NCBI GenBank assembly: GCA_964399605.1
Contig: CAYNRH010000005.1
Coordinates: 1 to 32,085, forward strand
Source of the DNA: JAGGZI01 sp964399605
GTDB taxonomy: Archaea > Aenigmatarchaeota > Aenigmatarchaeia > PWEA01 > JAGHBM01
Reading direction: 5' to 3'
DNA: 32,085 nt
Shown here one piece after another: positions 17,601 to 25,108 of this stretch. The notes beneath the pieces are model-generated. The model was not told the DNA's origin. It saw only the letters and a program-made list of their open reading frames with translations, and did not search any database. Made by a program: the position numbers and the translations under genes. The number at the start of each line of letters is the position of its first letter. Within the stretch, counting starts at the first letter, position 1.

Positions 17601-18235
17601 ATTCAATAGAAAACATAAAGCTCTGGAAGTATGATACCAAATGGGAGGAACTTCCGACTGAGGAGATAGAAAGAACTTCCAGTGAAATAAAGTACAAGGC
17701 GAAGTTTTCAGACTTTTCATACTTTGCAATACTTGGTGAGAAAGCCGCACACCAAATTCAGCCACATGTTACAACCACGACGATTTATTCTCCAGTATGT
17801 GGAAATGGCATCTGTGAAAACGGTGAAGATTATGACAGCTGCCCGGATGACTGTGGAGAGGCGCCGAGAGAGAATTGGCTCTGGTTGTTTGCGCTCATCG
17901 GGGCAATGGGTGTGATTGCTGTTGCGGTGCTGATTGTTAAAAAGGTTGTAAAAACAGAAAAACCAAAGAAGATACCAAGATTGCCTCAGGTTCTACCTAC
18001 CACAAAAATAAAAAATATAATATCAAACCCAGAAAAATATGCAGGAAAGAAAATCAGAATAGATGGAAAAGTTGACCTGATGGAATTCCTTCCTGACGAA
18101 GACAGGAACCTGTACAGAATAAGAGACAGCACTGGAGAGATAAAGGGATTGAGCAAGAGGGCAAGCTATGACGGTCTTGGTATTGCAGAGGGAATTGTTA
18201 AAAAGAAGAACGGGGAAATATACATAGAGTTTTAG
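8639..18235 (+). CDS. Giant membrane-anchored surface protein, Ig-like and carboxypeptidase-regulatory-like repeats
   Basis: A 3198-residue exported protein. After a signal sequence (residues about 8-28), roughly seven Ig-like domains run to about 665, with boundaries marked by VDNTPP-type motifs. A long array of carboxypeptidase-regulatory-like/PEGA-like beta-sandwich repeats (about 665-2850) follows; several units share an NG-x4-GYG-x-Y motif. Next come a Thr/Ser-rich linker (about 2852-2867), a PGF-pre-PGF-like domain (about 2880-3033), a CGNGICENGEDYDSCPDDCG motif (about 3053-3072), one membrane helix (about 3080-3101) and a cytoplasmic OB-fold-like tail (about 3120-3198). N-glycosylation sequons are very frequent. 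It is probably an adhesin or S-layer-associated fibre. GGAGGT lies 11 bases before the ATG, which overlaps the winged-helix gene. Confidence 0.9.
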   Translation: MSIGLNKKNIGLMLLGIIFLLFAIMVNAALNGVTLDTPQSNENISGTYTLSATVTGNADNVTFYWSNDTGTTWYLIGTNNTAGSYFTYSMDTSAIGDDTGLYFNATAMNDTTIVSSTNTGITVDNTPPLISPTTPSDGENISGTVWINATWSDETSGVETARYIWSNSTWAGNWISLNGTNDTAELKDGDYNITYNATDYLGNSNTTYITVSVDNTKPTIDLVYPPPGSSLTGSVEIMGVASDASPEAISSNDTRFTWNNTYNDWGFTNNTPLSDGYYVLNISANDSAGNENFTISTFTLDNMPPSVVIIYPQNITYPSNITLINTSITDSTGVDKVLAEVDDSSNITLVFDGSFYINNTINLGEGTHRIRIYANDTLSNMNSTEEVYFTVDNAPPYIEYMPPTPGNETNISGAKTINISSPDSDLDTIIIYVDSVQVQSCPTSPCEYSWDTTGYSDGLHNFTATANDTVGNINSSLSVRTVTVDNTPPDIIPITPAEGEILKGTIDVNAVWSDDATQVGVSRFRWMNTTDTGTWANLNGTLDTTLLSDGSYNINFWANDSAGNINQTNVSITVDNTLPQVIINSPQNNSVVQASSVLLNASIVETNPDTLWWQLDSNGTNITGCTSCNSYETTIPLSDGDHYIEVWTNDSSDNLGYNITYFTIANTKVTIRVNDSSNGEPIQGAVVVLNNSDLSFTNTTDSLGEAELKLDSTKLYNLTVTKNGYITYTSLNQNFSEVQERNILLTGNSSLYGYVKEVGKGPIVVDVNIYDNSSGILKYQTSTDSGFYNISIPGTFSYYVKFSATGYITKILGNYTGVRELNTSLYQQGFGSFTFKVLDYMNERPIPDANITVEWSDNETGVTNSSGVSIVEVPAGAVCNVYISTDGYLSNNSLAGLSVAEGEDNYIEAYLRGDSKIFGYVRDEESSRGVVASLEFWNENNTEKLNWDNSYFYSTTSGSNGYYEVYYPSTLSGLSLYVHANASGYYSKNVSTGGSQEVGINLRGSAVVTGKVVDGTNPSLGISGATVQLLNSSTGEVVYEKTTQTDGNFTIYIEDGIAYTLKITKEGYNEYRDITAYSTSHNYGQIELGGNSLVKGKVVDYQNNTIVLSGVSVTLISGDLSYSTVTNSQGEFELNVSPTTYTISFEKTGYKTKEIQTLVSTYEDIGTITLKGSSELNGTVTDPTRLYPGTSLSGVSVRLVEAGGTRIYSTTTSSAGFYQLYIPSDLIDYTITFNRNGFKEKTIDHSGDVTLTGATHIEGRVYDKYNNKNLDNVLVQFTDQYYNTFYETTTDSFGQYSIDLGVDSNYLMAAGKAGYQNKYMNFSESMGFPYDAEDSGAWDRVQNIPMDGSVHIYLRTIDDFSGDPIINSHICAKYLTDDCEYSQTTDNNGTVDFYVEGGKPYSILISSMGYPSQTIQASGDLSQTINLTAYAKVYVYDQYAEEAFKKVSNAGIVLLYGSNTTSFNYTLDETNATVRVTCDGLQRDGINVTLNGITKTTSGSNNVTFHHVPVGTYNIQLNGNQTGCGIDTKTITIDEGGKPYVFPEDYYAYNLNKTILVVKVVNPEGTGLGGGTVTTGSYTANETGSGIYNFTYIPGDVYQVQASVSKYYTNTSTYQVTPGALNNYTTNPIVLKPHPGNLSVYVDNSTNALSSITVKVSNGTTQTLYTTGGWANFTNLISFYDVEVNGTSEGYSYNLTQSFFVEPEQANYLYVTLNKTAVIITVKNQTSDNVEGANVTIWNGSQIATSADGTSLTSLTDSNGQVSFSMVKLFTYNTTVNKTGYTLFTTSMRPDFEDSSTWEKTYYLNTTQLEVTVTDEQGNPLENTYLSLYNSTLGYFSEGYTDSDGKYIFDVSTGGGGYELFADGIENGHNYTEKNVILLENTLNQETIVLTLNILNVTVRDSLGNLVVDGVVVRLCSISNTTSSGFAMLYGTEYGNFLQKDLSANGTKQGYGYNETNASIPSGYSTFEIILNITRLTVHVVNATGDPIENANVSVLNLTTGVVETNGKGQYMNGTSNSNGNITFSYIPIGEYNVSVEKTPIGNSSIYVLIPSIAGENNSITIDPDDGTTTPSPTLLDDPPLLFTITNSTGSSIEGVNVSVINRTDGSIVDSGLTNSSGQVVLNVWNNTVYNFVINGEAVGYGKYIDYTVPVGFTNITQGVTDQNGEANIEVDGRTNYYVQTDTEGYDDYSDIEYGTVRNGTYDDDISSNPNVRSSIQIPLRGISHITGVVYDYNFLNPIEFDYEPVQSLVQIYYSSDCTGDVRYEATTPENGTYEMYVNPYQVGSDTQMLYCMKTTGSGFSIRNEYNLQFSAGDIHRNISMTGSGIISGYVKEAVTEKPLDDVDVVLRSASCYGGYSNCEAYENTTGSSGSFYFTVNSNSGYQPFDVLLNRTNYFSLEKDNDIYSGNTTTYHLIPLGKSILNLNVTGSNITENVTIKWKDEIYSKDNEYCSLKENVLSCLIPSGQGTLVINGSSIGYGVYSELVTYTAGENYTENVKLNETIVNITLRDEEGNYLDNITVTFDNLQNQSENGTVTFEKILTGIHNITFSGNLTKIYAYENNTAQVSVTNPGEVNNYVFVFNETQLYVKTQNETGAALSGIQIFLERLSDGSVLENTTNSTGEFVFRGLEYGNYTISFNATQLEALGYQDKNESVEVLLGKDASSGNNKTVVLQDTEVIFNLVNSSLLPIQNINVSLLQNGVIAQNGYGSSLTALTNSTGKRVFHNVISGNYTYLVNGNSSGYGIYSDSFALPSSGILIFGVIPPLSINVTVKDQSGSPLEANVTLYKNSQIATDTQGNYLTENSTNGFSFFNYLYAGVYNLTVTKENYTSYSENYNLTSGAHSTTVTLTEIAQSTTTTTSSTTTTTISGGRHSGGGGGISTQVFTKEVTEESVDISGLNLASGKSKTIEIEGWKGFYKIVIQASQTIYNGKIKIEKLNPWEVWEAPDPTMNTNLENYQYFKITTEGIDGRTSNVEVYFSVGRNWVEQNSIENIKLWKYDTKWEELPTEEIERTSSEIKYKAKFSDFSYFAILGEKAAHQIQPHVTTTTIYSPVCGNGICENGEDYDSCPDDCGEAPRENWLWLFALIGAMGVIAVAVLIVKKVVKTEKPKKIPRLPQVLPTTKIKNIISNPEKYAGKKIRIDGKVDLMEFLPDEDRNLYRIRDSTGEIKGLSKRASYDGLGIAEGIVKKKNGEIYIEF

Positions 18236-18243
18236 GTGGGAAA

Positions 18244-18732
18244 ATGAAACAACCAGTAGGAGAAAAAGTTTTGATGGTACTGCGCCCATCCAGGTTGGTT
18301 GGAATAAAATATTATTTTGCAGGTTTTCTTTCTCTTGTTTTATGGATATTTTTTTACTTTGACTTCTTTAAAATAATCCCGCCCTTCATGTATGAATACA
18401 GAATGCTCTCATTGATAATTCTTGCAATTTCACTCATGTTTTTTCTCGCAGGGGAAATGAACAGGAGAAAGGTCAAGTATATAATATATGAGTCTAAAAT
18501 AGCCTATACCAAGGGATTTTTCAATGTTTTTTCAACTTCTGTGGAATATAACATGATAGCAAATTACCTTGTGAGGCAGAGCTTTTTTCAAAGGATTTTC
18601 AACGTAGGCGATTTAATAGTCCAGTCGGTTGCCGGTTCCAGAGAACCTGAAATAGTTTTTAAAAACATACCAAAGTTAAACAAGGTCAAAAGAATAATAG
18701 ATATGCACATGATGAGGCCTAATCAACTTTAA
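18244..18732 (+). CDS. Membrane protein with bacterial-type PH domain
   Basis: A 162-residue protein with two membrane helices (about residues 22-40 and 52-70) followed by a cytoplasmic PH-like domain of the YdbS/bPH2 type: YIIYESKIAYTKGFFN, a basic NYLVRQSFFQRIFNVGD segment and DLIVQSVAG. Proteins of this kind are thought to act in the membrane or envelope; no enzyme activity is established. GGTGG lies four bases before the ATG, and only eight bases separate it from the giant gene, so the two are probably co-transcribed. Its 3' end overlaps the convergent pelota gene by 14 bases. Confidence 0.8.
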   Translation: MKQPVGEKVLMVLRPSRLVGIKYYFAGFLSLVLWIFFYFDFFKIIPPFMYEYRMLSLIILAISLMFFLAGEMNRRKVKYIIYESKIAYTKGFFNVFSTSVEYNMIANYLVRQSFFQRIFNVGDLIVQSVAGSREPEIVFKNIPKLNKVKRIIDMHMMRPNQL

Positions 18733-19732
18733 ATCTCAAAAAGGCTGCTATTCCCCCAAGGTTTTTCAGCCTCTTGCCAGATTCGTGCTCTTCAGATATT
18801 ATATGAATTTCAGCCCTGATTTTTTCCGCCTTTTTCAGAAGCTCTTCATTTTCCCTTACAAGCCCTTCTGTTATGATAAGCTTCTCAACTGCGCCCATAT
18901 TTAGCGCTTTTTCAATCTCTTTCTTGCCATAAGTGACCAATCCATCCTTGCTTAATTCTCCAAAAAAATCTTCAACTATCCTTGTTTCTTCGGATATTCT
19001 TGAATCTCTGGACACCCTTTCCAACACACCCCTCTTTATGACTTCTGATATTCCGACACTTCCCGTGTGGGAGCAGGATTCCAAAATAATTTTTTTTGCC
19101 AGCTCCGGGTCCTCTTTCTTTACCTCTTTTAGAAATTCTTCCTTTGCAAATCCTGGACCAGCCACTACTATATTATCAACATCGCTTTTGCTTTTCAGTA
19201 TTGAAAAAACTTCTCTGAAAAATTCCTTATAATCAGAGCCATGCTCTTTGCCTGCTTTTTTGTTGTAAACATCAGAGATTGTTTTCATTCTCTCCTTTAT
19301 TTCTGCCAAGTTCGCTTCCCTTTCGTCAATAACACATAAAAGAATCTTTGGCTGCTCATTCAGGCATCTGTTTATTTTTTCCAGCTGCCATTTTTTCCAG
19401 TTTTTTTCTATTGTTAGAATCTTCCCTTCTTCAGCTTCCAGTGTGTGGTAAGAGCTTATTATATCCTCGGGCCCTTCTACAACCTTTCCAGTCAGCCTCA
19501 ATTTTCCTGTATATTCATGAAATTCCTTTTTTTCAAGCAGAATTTTTAAAAAGACGGGCTTCTTCTTTGTTTTCTCTTTTTGGTCTCCCCTTAAAATTTC
19601 CCCACTCCTGAAGCTTTTTCCGCTTATAAAATCCCCCTTTTCAAGGATTGATTCAAGGTTCCATGCGTCATCAGGATTATCTATTTTTATTTTCAAAATC
19701 CCATGTTTAAGGTCTTTTTTAACGATTTTCAT
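18719..19732 (-). CDS. pelA: Pelota/Dom34 ribosome-rescue factor
   Basis: An eRF1-like factor that enters the empty A site of stalled ribosomes with aEF1A and, with ABCE1, splits them; in archaea it also serves no-go-type quality control. The 337 residues follow the three-domain pelota plan: an Sm-like N-terminal domain beginning MKIVKKDLKHG, a central domain around VDNIVVAGPGFAKEEFL, and a C-terminal domain with AVEKLIITEGLV and GGIAAFLRF. The GGQ peptide-release motif is absent, as expected for pelota. The ATG at 19732 is preferred over 19744 because homologues start M-K-I and a GGGG precedes it. This is a housekeeping gene between surface-protein genes. Confidence 0.93.
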   Translation of the reverse strand: MKIVKKDLKHGILKIKIDNPDDAWNLESILEKGDFISGKSFRSGEILRGDQKEKTKKKPVFLKILLEKKEFHEYTGKLRLTGKVVEGPEDIISSYHTLEAEEGKILTIEKNWKKWQLEKINRCLNEQPKILLCVIDEREANLAEIKERMKTISDVYNKKAGKEHGSDYKEFFREVFSILKSKSDVDNIVVAGPGFAKEEFLKEVKKEDPELAKKIILESCSHTGSVGISEVIKRGVLERVSRDSRISEETRIVEDFFGELSKDGLVTYGKKEIEKALNMGAVEKLIITEGLVRENEELLKKAEKIRAEIHIISEEHESGKRLKNLGGIAAFLRFKVD

Positions 19733-19744
19733 TGCAATCCCCAA

Positions 19745-19800
19745 TACAATTTAAATATTAATATTATTATAAAATAAATATAGACTGAGAGGCGCCCCCA
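19745..19800. promoter_or_regulatory. Divergent promoter of pelota and the surface cluster
   Basis: The 56-bp interval holds TTATAAAATAAATATAG (19767-19783) at leaderless distance from the ATG at 19801 and a TTTAAATTG-type box for the minus strand. A 12-bp palindrome AATATTAATATT (19754-19765) lies between them. GGCGCC just before the ATG at 19801 is the only GC-rich stretch. Confidence 0.45.
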
Positions 19801-20979
19801 ATGGAATTCGCTAAAGTTTTCATAATAGGATTGTTGCTTCTAGTTGCACTTTACATAGTTTTTGGGGGGTTTGAATATTTCGGCGGTTATGGAGGCGGAC
19901 CTGGATATAAGTTCATGCCGTCTTCAAGGAATATGTCACTGGGAGAGCCTGTAATAACCAAGCCATCAGGCGACTTTGTTGGAAACCGGGAAGTTGAGGA
20001 TTTCAGGGAGATTAATCTTAACGCCAAACCCTTTGAGGTCAGCTATCTCACAGAGGAAAAGCCTTTGGTGGCAATTGACAATTTTGAAGTTAAGAACGGG
20101 ATTTTAGATTACAAGGACTACAGGAAGAAATTTGTTTTAACAGATGACGAGCTTGAGAAGATATCTTCGCCAAAACTGAGCGGTACTGTTGATGATACAA
20201 ACCTTTACGGAAGGCTGGAAGTCCAGCTCAACGGAGAGAAAGTTTTTTCCAAGTATGTTGAGCCAAAGGACAGCTTTGAAGCTTTTATCAACAAGTCGTT
20301 AATTAAGAAAGACAATGAGATTGTTATTGCTCCAGAGTCAAGCGGCTGGAGAATATGGGCGCCTACTGTTTACATAATGAAAGAAGTTAAATTGTATTCT
20401 AAATTCTTTGGCGAAGTTTCGCAAAGCTTTGATTTTAATGTTGACGAAAAGGAGTCGCCTGTTATTTTTTCAAGAATAATTCTTGACATAGATGGTGGAA
20501 ACGGAACGTTAATTGTTAAGGTCAACGGTGAAACTGTTTTCAACGATACCCCAACATCAAGGCAGTGGATAGAGTTTAGTGGAATAGTTAAGCAGGGAAA
20601 AAACACTGTTGACTTTTATTCAGGGGAGGGGGCAGATTTCAAGATAAACAACGCCCAGATAATAATATTCTGGAAGAGGGAAGCTTCAGAGACTCTGGAT
20701 TATATTCTGGAACTTACGCACTCCCAGTACAACAGTCTTCCCGGGCAGATAAAATTCAAGATAGACAAGGTTTTTGGCGAACCCACTTCTCTTCTGGCAA
20801 AAATCAAGGACCCTGATGGCAATATGCATTCCATAGTTGCGCAGGGAGTTCTCCAGGAAGGAAAAACAATTTCAATGGACTTACCAAAAGATTACGTGGG
20901 CGCCGGCAAAAACACGGTGACCTTTTCAGTCACTGGCGACGGCGGCTACACAATAAGCGATTTCAGGTTGGTATTGTAA
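19801..20979 (+). CDS. Membrane-anchored extracellular beta-rich protein
   Basis: A 392-residue protein with one N-terminal membrane helix (about residues 5-22), a Gly/Tyr linker and a large extracytoplasmic region that I do not recognise by name. The exterior seems to hold repeated beta-sandwich (jelly-roll-like) units: one around LYGRLEVQLNGEKVFSKYV with NKSLIKKDNEIVIAPE, one around NGTLIVKVNGETVFND with GKNTVDFYSGEG, and a C-terminal one ending GKNTVTFSVTGDGGY. The repeated pattern 'V-x-x-N-G-E-x-V-F' then 'K-N-x-V' resembles carbohydrate-binding jelly rolls. It is the first gene of the surface cluster, ten bases before the next start. Confidence 0.75.
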   Translation: MEFAKVFIIGLLLLVALYIVFGGFEYFGGYGGGPGYKFMPSSRNMSLGEPVITKPSGDFVGNREVEDFREINLNAKPFEVSYLTEEKPLVAIDNFEVKNGILDYKDYRKKFVLTDDELEKISSPKLSGTVDDTNLYGRLEVQLNGEKVFSKYVEPKDSFEAFINKSLIKKDNEIVIAPESSGWRIWAPTVYIMKEVKLYSKFFGEVSQSFDFNVDEKESPVIFSRIILDIDGGNGTLIVKVNGETVFNDTPTSRQWIEFSGIVKQGKNTVDFYSGEGADFKINNAQIIIFWKREASETLDYILELTHSQYNSLPGQIKFKIDKVFGEPTSLLAKIKDPDGNMHSIVAQGVLQEGKTISMDLPKDYVGAGKNTVTFSVTGDGGYTISDFRLVL

Positions 20980-20989
20980 AGGTGGAAAA

Positions 20990-23872
20990 ATGGGAATAAT
21001 GGATAGATTTAGAAGAAAGAAAAAAGATGATTTTAATACTGAAGCAAAAAAGGCTAGGTCCATGTATGAAGATAGGGAAAAAAACATAGATCAACTAATC
21101 AAAGAACAGCGCAAGGAAGAAGAAAGAATAGCTAGAGATATAATAGTAGAGAAGAGAAGAAAAAGGGCATCTCATTTTGTTAAGGGAATCGGAGAAAAAA
21201 CAGGTGTTCTTCCCGGTCTTAGAAAAGCTAGAGATATGATACCTCACGAAACAGAAGAAAAAGTATCAGAGACACCAATGAGTGAATCGTCAGAGGGTAT
21301 GGAAGAAGAAGTGGAGAGAATCATGAGCATGGCTCCTGCAGCCCAGGAAGAGTATGAAAAAAATAAGGATAAAATAGAAGAAAACAGAGAGAGAAGAAAG
21401 ATAAAAAAGGAATGGGAAGAGAAAAAAGAAAAGGGAGAGATGATCACGTGTTATAATTGTGGCTTTAAATATCCTAAAAATTTAAAGGAATGCCCAAATT
21501 GTGGAGAACCAAATATACGTTTTATGAGGAAGGGTGGTTATACTCAGGCCTTAAAAGATAAAAAGAAAGAAAAAGCCGAAGGAGAGGAGAAAAAATATAA
21601 ATGCCCGGTCTGTGGGAATGAAATGGATTCTCCCCACGGTCCATGTCCTGTGTGTGGTTGGACTAAAAAAGGAAAAACTCATGTTTATACAAATGCAATA
21701 ATAACTATAGCAGTTGCTGCAATTATTGCTTTTATACTGCCAATGGTTTTTGGTTCTGATCCAAACGTACTTCTCATTAGTGCTGGTATTATATTCGTTG
21801 CCATGGAAACATTGTTTGGCTCTGGTGGTGCTGGCGGATATGTAAAAGCAGTGTTCAGGACTATCGGTTTTTTATTTATTGCATTCGGATTCTTTTTCAT
21901 TTTTGGACAAACACCTCTCCTAAAGGTAATCCCTTTGTTTATTTTAGCATTTGAGATAGTAACATACCCAATGCCAGAGATCGTGTATACTGAAGAGGAT
22001 AAAGCTCTGCAATACATGAGGATGGTTCTTGGTGTTGGTCTGACAGTTATGTTTTATCTAGTTTTTGGTTCGATAATGAATGCGAATCCAAATCTTTTAA
22101 TATCATTTTTATTTCTTTCAATAGCATTTTTTGTGGCGTTTCCAGAATCCAAATCTAATGATAGTAAATCAATAGATAAGATGATAAATGCATTTTACAG
22201 AGCAGGAGAAAAAATGGGTGAAGGTCTTTCAAAAACTTTTGGAGAGGGTTTGGGGGGATTTTTGTCTACTCTTATAAAGTATGGACTTATTGGATCTCTT
22301 TTGCTTATTGTTTTATTAATCTTTGTAGGGACACTTTTTCCTAACATAGCAGAACTTCTTAAGATGGGATTATATGGGATAGGAGCGTTTGTAGGATTTA
22401 TAATTCTTATTGTTGGAGTTAATTATTCTGCAAGAAAAAATAGTATAAACGGAATGATGTATGGTTTTTTTGGAGGAGCTGGAATAATGTTTGGATCTTT
22501 GGCATTTGCTCCCCTACCTCTATCACAAGGAATGACTGGTTATTTTCTCTTTATTTTAATAGTCGCGGTTGGTATAATATCAGCTGCCCCTATGGTTAGT
22601 GCAAGGCCGCTCATTGGTGTGCCCATAATATTCTTGGCAATAATGTCTGCAACTATAGCGTATCCGGACATAATGGGTCAGGCAACATTTGGTGTATGGT
22701 GGCCTACGATAGACAGGACTATTGAAAATACATTAGGTCCATTACAGGGCACAATCATGGGGCCGTTTGCATCAATGCAGAGAGGATATGCATGTTTGGC
22801 AGACCCTGTTGGATGTATGCAGAATTACCAGCCCCAGACATCTACCAAGGAGGTTCCAAGGGCTGTCGAAATAATGTCGCTCGAGCCCATTGGAGCTGAC
22901 AGTGTAACGATGCCAGATCAGGATCTGCTGGTGCTTCTTGATGTTCAAAATCTCGGAAAGGATGCAGCAGAAAATATATATGTAGAACCTATACAGCCAA
23001 TGTATTCGCAAGGAACTCCAACAGGAAAGGAATTCGGAAAGGCAACGATAATAGCAGATAATGAACAAAAAAGTAAATACAAAATTCCAAAGCTATTGAA
23101 AAACGAGCTAAGGGAATTTGTATTGAATTATACTTTTGGTGAAGAATCTGGCAACAAAACTTATTTGAGGCGCGGAAACTTCATAACATATGGTGCAAAG
23201 ATAAAATATAATTACAATGTCTCCGCAAAGTTGAAAGTCAACATAATGAATCATGATTATTACTACAATCTTGCTAAGAATGACAAACTTACAAGAGCAG
23301 AGCAGATAACAGAAGACACAGGAGGTCCAGTTAGATTGGGAATAGCTGTAATGAAAAATGAGATGCCAATACCAGACAATATTGGAGCCAAAGTGCCTGT
23401 AATGGTCTATATAGAGAATCAAGGTCAGGGAACGATCTATAAGATAAATAACATATATGTAGACCTGACAAGCTTGGGAGGAACTTACTGCAGACTTGAT
23501 GGTGAAGGAGGTCATAAAATAGAAGGAATAATAAGCGGATATCTTCATAAGGATGTAGAGCCCAGAAAAACCCTGAAAGGAATATGCTTCATAGAATTGC
23601 CTTCTTTAGAAGATGATGTTGACCAAAAGACTTACTTAATAACAGCAAACATGAGCTATGGTTATGCATTTTATAAGTACAATACCATTCCAGTAGATTT
23701 TGGTGCATTTGCACAATGTGAATGTGTTAACAAGGAAGATGAAAGCAAGAAGGATTACATTTTAGTTTATAGCTGTGATGAATGTAAAGATAGAGAAGGA
23801 GATATTTGCGAAGGAGTATTTGGAGATTATGAGTATAATGGTAATTGTATAGACAAGCAAAAAAGCGATTAA
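20990..23872 (+). CDS. Polytopic membrane protein with zinc ribbons and exterior CARDB-like domains
   Basis: A 960-residue protein with three regions. The cytoplasmic N terminus (about 1-225) is charged and coiled and holds two paired-cysteine zinc ribbons, CYNCGFKYPKNLKECPNCG (about 153-171) and CPVCGNEMDSPHGPCPVCG (about 205-223). Then come about twelve hydrophobic segments (about 235-590). The exterior C-terminal part (about 620-960) has a CARDB-like beta domain, a second domain also seen in the neighbouring lipoproteins, and a Cys-rich end with CECV and CDEC. GGTGG lies four bases before the ATG, supporting the start. I do not know the family; the layout would link a cytoplasmic zinc module to an external beta-sandwich array. 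Confidence 0.75.
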   Translation: MGIMDRFRRKKKDDFNTEAKKARSMYEDREKNIDQLIKEQRKEEERIARDIIVEKRRKRASHFVKGIGEKTGVLPGLRKARDMIPHETEEKVSETPMSESSEGMEEEVERIMSMAPAAQEEYEKNKDKIEENRERRKIKKEWEEKKEKGEMITCYNCGFKYPKNLKECPNCGEPNIRFMRKGGYTQALKDKKKEKAEGEEKKYKCPVCGNEMDSPHGPCPVCGWTKKGKTHVYTNAIITIAVAAIIAFILPMVFGSDPNVLLISAGIIFVAMETLFGSGGAGGYVKAVFRTIGFLFIAFGFFFIFGQTPLLKVIPLFILAFEIVTYPMPEIVYTEEDKALQYMRMVLGVGLTVMFYLVFGSIMNANPNLLISFLFLSIAFFVAFPESKSNDSKSIDKMINAFYRAGEKMGEGLSKTFGEGLGGFLSTLIKYGLIGSLLLIVLLIFVGTLFPNIAELLKMGLYGIGAFVGFIILIVGVNYSARKNSINGMMYGFFGGAGIMFGSLAFAPLPLSQGMTGYFLFILIVAVGIISAAPMVSARPLIGVPIIFLAIMSATIAYPDIMGQATFGVWWPTIDRTIENTLGPLQGTIMGPFASMQRGYACLADPVGCMQNYQPQTSTKEVPRAVEIMSLEPIGADSVTMPDQDLLVLLDVQNLGKDAAENIYVEPIQPMYSQGTPTGKEFGKATIIADNEQKSKYKIPKLLKNELREFVLNYTFGEESGNKTYLRRGNFITYGAKIKYNYNVSAKLKVNIMNHDYYYNLAKNDKLTRAEQITEDTGGPVRLGIAVMKNEMPIPDNIGAKVPVMVYIENQGQGTIYKINNIYVDLTSLGGTYCRLDGEGGHKIEGIISGYLHKDVEPRKTLKGICFIELPSLEDDVDQKTYLITANMSYGYAFYKYNTIPVDFGAFAQCECVNKEDESKKDYILVYSCDECKDREGDICEGVFGDYEYNGNCIDKQKSD

Positions 23873-23923
23873 TTATTTATATTTGGAATTAAAAAATTAA
23901 ATAAGGTGGTTTAGACGGACAGA

Positions 23924-24874
23924 TTGAAAATTCTATCAATTTTAGGGTTGGCTTTAATTGTTTTTGTTTCTGGTTGTGTTGAGGGACAGGGATTGCAGAG
24001 TTTGTTTGGAAGTTTTGGGGAGACAAAAACTGCACCAAGCGATGTTCTCCTGGTGGACAGTATGAGTGTTGTTCCAAATCCTCCAATAACAGCAAATTCA
24101 AATTTTACTATAATGTTTCAGGTTAAGAATGTTGGCTCTGCAGAGGAAGGAACAAAAGAGGCAAAAAATGTTGAAGTTAATTTATATGACTGGGGAGAAT
24201 GTAAACCAACGGATACAATTATTGGTGGCTCAGTTGTAAAAGATTTAAATGTAATTTATCCAGGTGGTGCAGAGATAGTGGAATGGAACTTTAAAGCGCC
24301 AACCAACCAAGAGCTTGGAAACATGGAAGGAACATGCCCCATAAGGTTTAAGGTAAATTATGATTATTCTGCTTACACAACATCTGATTTGGTTCTCGTG
24401 TCTGAGAAAAGATTGAAGCAGGCAGCAAAGTCTGGTGAGACACTTACAGCAAACCCACTCCAGACACAGTCAAGAGGTCCACTTAAGATAACCATAGATG
24501 TTCAGGCAGACCAGCCAGTAAGAAGCGACTTGACTATACCTGTTATAATAAGTGTCAAGGATACTGGGAGCGGTCTCTACCAATATGTTCCAAACGATAC
24601 AGACAAATCATTGATAGTTAAATTTCCCAAAGATTTTGATGTAAGTTGTGACAAAATGAAAGAAACGGGACAGGATAACAATAAAGTCATTTTCAAAAAC
24701 AACGTAAAGTTGGATTTGATAAAAGGAAAAAGCGTGCCGGTAAGGTGCGACTTAACATTTAATGGGAATATAGAAGATATGAAGACTTTCAACATAATAG
24801 CGGAAATGAACTACACTTACCCCCTTTACGGGGATTTGGAGGTTAGGGTTAAGCCAACGTATGAAGGGTTATAG
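23924..24874 (+). CDS. Surface lipoprotein, CARDB-like (paralogue 1)
   Basis: A 316-residue secreted lipoprotein. The signal peptide ends in the lipobox VSGC (Cys at about residue 18). The first domain resembles CARDB, with FTIMFQVKNVGSAEEGTKEA and an EIVEWNFKAP strand. The second domain begins after a GPLKITIDVQADQPV stretch, contains two Cys and ends NYTYPLYGDLEVRVKP. Both halves match the plan of two later lipoproteins and of the exterior of the upstream 960-residue protein. The start is TTG; the upstream frame is closed, and a GGTGGT lies 13 bases before it, a longer gap than usual. It is probably anchored on the outer face of the membrane and part of the same assembly. Confidence 0.8.
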   Translation: MKILSILGLALIVFVSGCVEGQGLQSLFGSFGETKTAPSDVLLVDSMSVVPNPPITANSNFTIMFQVKNVGSAEEGTKEAKNVEVNLYDWGECKPTDTIIGGSVVKDLNVIYPGGAEIVEWNFKAPTNQELGNMEGTCPIRFKVNYDYSAYTTSDLVLVSEKRLKQAAKSGETLTANPLQTQSRGPLKITIDVQADQPVRSDLTIPVIISVKDTGSGLYQYVPNDTDKSLIVKFPKDFDVSCDKMKETGQDNNKVIFKNNVKLDLIKGKSVPVRCDLTFNGNIEDMKTFNIIAEMNYTYPLYGDLEVRVKPTYEGL

Positions 24875-24931
24875 TGCGAGATATGAAAACTTTAAATATA
24901 GGAGATTTATATTTTATAATTGGTGATGTTT

Positions 24932-25108
24932 TTGAGGAAGGGTATTTCAATTCCAATAAATACTTTGGTTATGTTGGCTGTTGCTATTATTGTTTTGTTG
25001 GCTACTGTTGCCTGGTTTATGGGTGCTTTTACACCAACTGCCACGCAGCAAAAACTTCAGGCAGATTTCAGAAATTCCTGCTCATATTGGGTAAACAGCA
25101 ATTGTGAA
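24932..25108 (+). CDS. Pilin-like protein with class III signal peptide (3' end lost in gap)
   Basis: At least 59 residues. The start reads M-R-K-G-I-S-I-P-I-N followed by a long hydrophobic helix LVMLAVAIIVLLATVAWF, the pattern of archaeal type IV pilin-like proteins. These are cleaved by a prepilin peptidase after the Lys-Gly and then assembled through the helix. TTG at 24932 is chosen because GGTGAT (24922-24927) lies four bases upstream; the in-frame ATG at 24926 would be inside that site. Two Cys follow the helix. The sequence stops at an assembly gap, so the length and exterior domain are unknown. It sits between lipoprotein genes, which suggests a role in the same surface structure. 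Confidence 0.75.

Noticed and set aside
24874..25107. A Tyr/Cys-rich frame overlapping the pilin-like gene
   Set aside because: It is the shifted frame of the pilin helix; the other frame has a Shine-Dalgarno site and a class III signal peptide.
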